Below, in pieces: positions 62,273 to 64,000 of a stretch of 64,000 nucleotides of DNA. The position numbers and the translations under genes are program-made. The notes beneath the pieces are model-generated. The model worked only from the letters and a program-made list of their open reading frames with translations. It had not been told where the DNA came from and ran no database searches. Origin of the DNA: DATAOG01 sp963757395. GTDB taxonomy: Bacteria > Pseudomonadota > Alphaproteobacteria > Geminicoccales > Geminicoccaceae. The stretch's first letter is position 1; each line of letters starts with the position of its first letter. Location: contig CAVWRK010000005.1 of assembly GCA_963757395.1 (NCBI GenBank), positions 124,001 to 188,000 on the forward strand, written 5' to 3'.

Positions 62273-63121
62273 TCAGGCCTGGCCGACTTCGGTCCGCTGC
62301 TCGCCCAGGCCCTCGATGCCGACCCGCATGACGTTGCCGGCCTTCAGGAACACGGGGCTCGGCTTGACCCCGGCGCCGACGCCGGGCGGCGTGCCGGTGC
62401 TGATGACATCGCCCGGCAAGAGCGTCAGATAGCGGCTGAGGTGGCTCACGAGGTGGGCGACGCCGAAGATCATGGTCGCGGTCGAGCCGTTCTGGTAGCG
62501 ATGGCCGTCGACCTCGAGCCACATGTTCAGGTTCTGCGGGTCCGGGATCTCGTCCTTGGTCACGAACCAGGGGCCCATCGGCGCGAAGGTGTCGGGGCTC
62601 TTGCCCTTGATCCACTGGCCGCCGCCGCCGGTGAACTGGAAGTCGCGCTCGGAGACGTCGTTGACGATCGTGTAGCCGGCGACGTGATCCAGGGCGTCCG
62701 TTTCCTCCACATAAGAGGCGCGCTTGCCGATCACGACGCCGAGCTCGACCTCCCAGTCGGTCTTCTTGGAGCCGCGCGGGATCTTGACCAGATCGTTCGG
62801 GCCGATGATCGAGCCGGTGTGCTTCATGAACACGATCGGATGCTCGGGGATCGGCTGGTTGCTCTCCTTCGCATGGTCGGCGTAGTTGAGGCCGATGCAG
62901 ACCAGGTTCGGCACCAGCGCGAGCGGCGGCCCGAGCCGCGGCCGGCCTTCGACCGGCGGCAGCGATGCCGGGCTCAGCCGCGCGAGGCGCGCCAGGCTCT
63001 CGGCCGCGAGCACGGCCGGCGTGATGTCCTCGATCTGCCCCGAGAGGTCGCGCACGCGCCCCTCGGCGTCCAGCAGCCCCGGCTTCTCGGCCCCACTCGG
63101 TCCATGGCGCAACAGGCGCAT
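62273..63121 (-). CDS. Fumarylacetoacetate hydrolase-family protein
   Basis: A 282-residue FAH-fold enzyme. LVCIGLNYADHAKESNQPIP carries the conserved Tyr-Ala-Asp-His, IVFMKHTGSIIGPNDLVKIP follows, DWEVELGVVIGKRASYVEE gives metal-binding Glu, and TGTPPGVGAGVKPSPVFLKA is the signature C-terminal loop. The family cleaves C-C bonds or hydrolyses 2-keto acids such as ureidoglycolate or 3-deoxy-diketo sugar acids. With KDG kinase and hydroxy-acid oxidases nearby, a sugar-acid role is inferred. A GNAT gene follows. It diverges from the GTP cyclohydrolase homologue. Confidence 0.88.
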   Translation of the reverse strand: MRLLRHGPSGAEKPGLLDAEGRVRDLSGQIEDITPAVLAAESLARLARLSPASLPPVEGRPRLGPPLALVPNLVCIGLNYADHAKESNQPIPEHPIVFMKHTGSIIGPNDLVKIPRGSKKTDWEVELGVVIGKRASYVEETDALDHVAGYTIVNDVSERDFQFTGGGGQWIKGKSPDTFAPMGPWFVTKDEIPDPQNLNMWLEVDGHRYQNGSTATMIFGVAHLVSHLSRYLTLLPGDVISTGTPPGVGAGVKPSPVFLKAGNVMRVGIEGLGEQRTEVGQA

Positions 63122-63282
63122 CGGCTCACCTCCCCGGATTGGTGATCGGCTCTGGCGTTTCGCTCAACCATCACCAGATTAGTGTATCTCACAAACCTCG
63201 GCCAATGGCCATCGGCCGCCGGCGGCCGACAAAGTCCGCCTCGCCCTGACGGTGATCCGGACGCAGCGCTGGATGGCAGGCG

Positions 63283-64000
<718 letters not shown>

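Overview
The window is GC-rich chromosomal DNA, probably from an alphaproteobacterium of the Rhodospirillales/Geminicoccales type. The evidence is gene content: a PhaR-type polyhydroxyalkanoate regulator, a B12-riboswitch-controlled CbtBA cobalt transporter, the heterotetrameric sarcosine oxidase operon, a dialkylglycine-decarboxylase-like aminotransferase, a FecR/CHASE2 signalling operon and a Urc1-type GTP cyclohydrolase homologue. I see no rRNA, tRNA, CRISPR array or intact insertion sequence.

Layout. 0-6 kb: the end of a sensor histidine kinase, a small membrane protein, and a minus-strand operon of two FecR-domain proteins and a CHASE2-PAS-GGDEF-EAL enzyme. 6-13.5 kb: a class III aminotransferase, a glutamine amidotransferase, a homoserine-acetyltransferase-like hydrolase, an acyl-CoA synthetase-like enzyme, an unusual winged-helix/RMF-like protein coupled to an SgcJ-like protein, and a GH19-type endolysin. 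13.7-23.1 kb: a one-carbon block with a GlxA/GbdR-like regulator diverging from formate-THF ligase (five 11-bp tandem repeats between them), then soxB-soxD-soxA-soxG. This block is interrupted by an MNT/HEPN toxin-antitoxin pair and a DUF29 gene. 23-33 kb: a mixed accessory stretch with a broken VapC, a phosphoribosyltransferase-like protein, an orphan metal-chelate binding protein, an HD phosphohydrolase, three transporters and a decayed partial copy of one of them. 33-38.7 kb: a regulator, iolD, iolE, a TusA-like protein and a MetE-like protein, nearly all carrying single-base frameshifts. 38.5-42.8 kb: a coupled MetE-like/FemAB-like/epimerase set and a DUF3047 protein. 42.8-46.3 kb: an AT-richer island of weak genes flanked by two perfect DnaA boxes. 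46.3-48.8 kb: PhaR, CbtA, CbtB, the cobalamin riboswitch and a YciI protein. 48.9-56.5 kb: an unknown two-gene unit, an aldo/keto reductase, a YbaK-type deacylase, two orphan ABC permeases, a HigA remnant, a glyoxalase-fold protein, uracil phosphoribosyltransferase and a lipoprotein hydrolase lacking its catalytic serine. 56.6-64 kb: hydroxy-acid/sugar-acid metabolism (Ldh2-type dehydrogenase, LhgO-like oxidase, KDG kinase, peptide-type binding protein, FAH-family hydrolase) and the start of a GTP cyclohydrolase II homologue.

How the parts fit. Sarcosine oxidase makes methylene-THF or formaldehyde plus glycine. Formate-THF ligase joins the same folate pool, and the divergent GlxA-type regulator plausibly senses a betaine/sarcosine-type compound. 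The 33-37 kb genes encode two steps of myo-inositol breakdown. The 56-63 kb genes look like 2-hydroxy-acid and keto-deoxy-sugar catabolism.

Caution: about two dozen reading-frame breaks can be inferred, strongly biased toward single extra bases and concentrated at 33-38.7 kb. I mark those genes as frameshifted, but many may be intact in the organism. All family calls come from reading the sequence without database searches.
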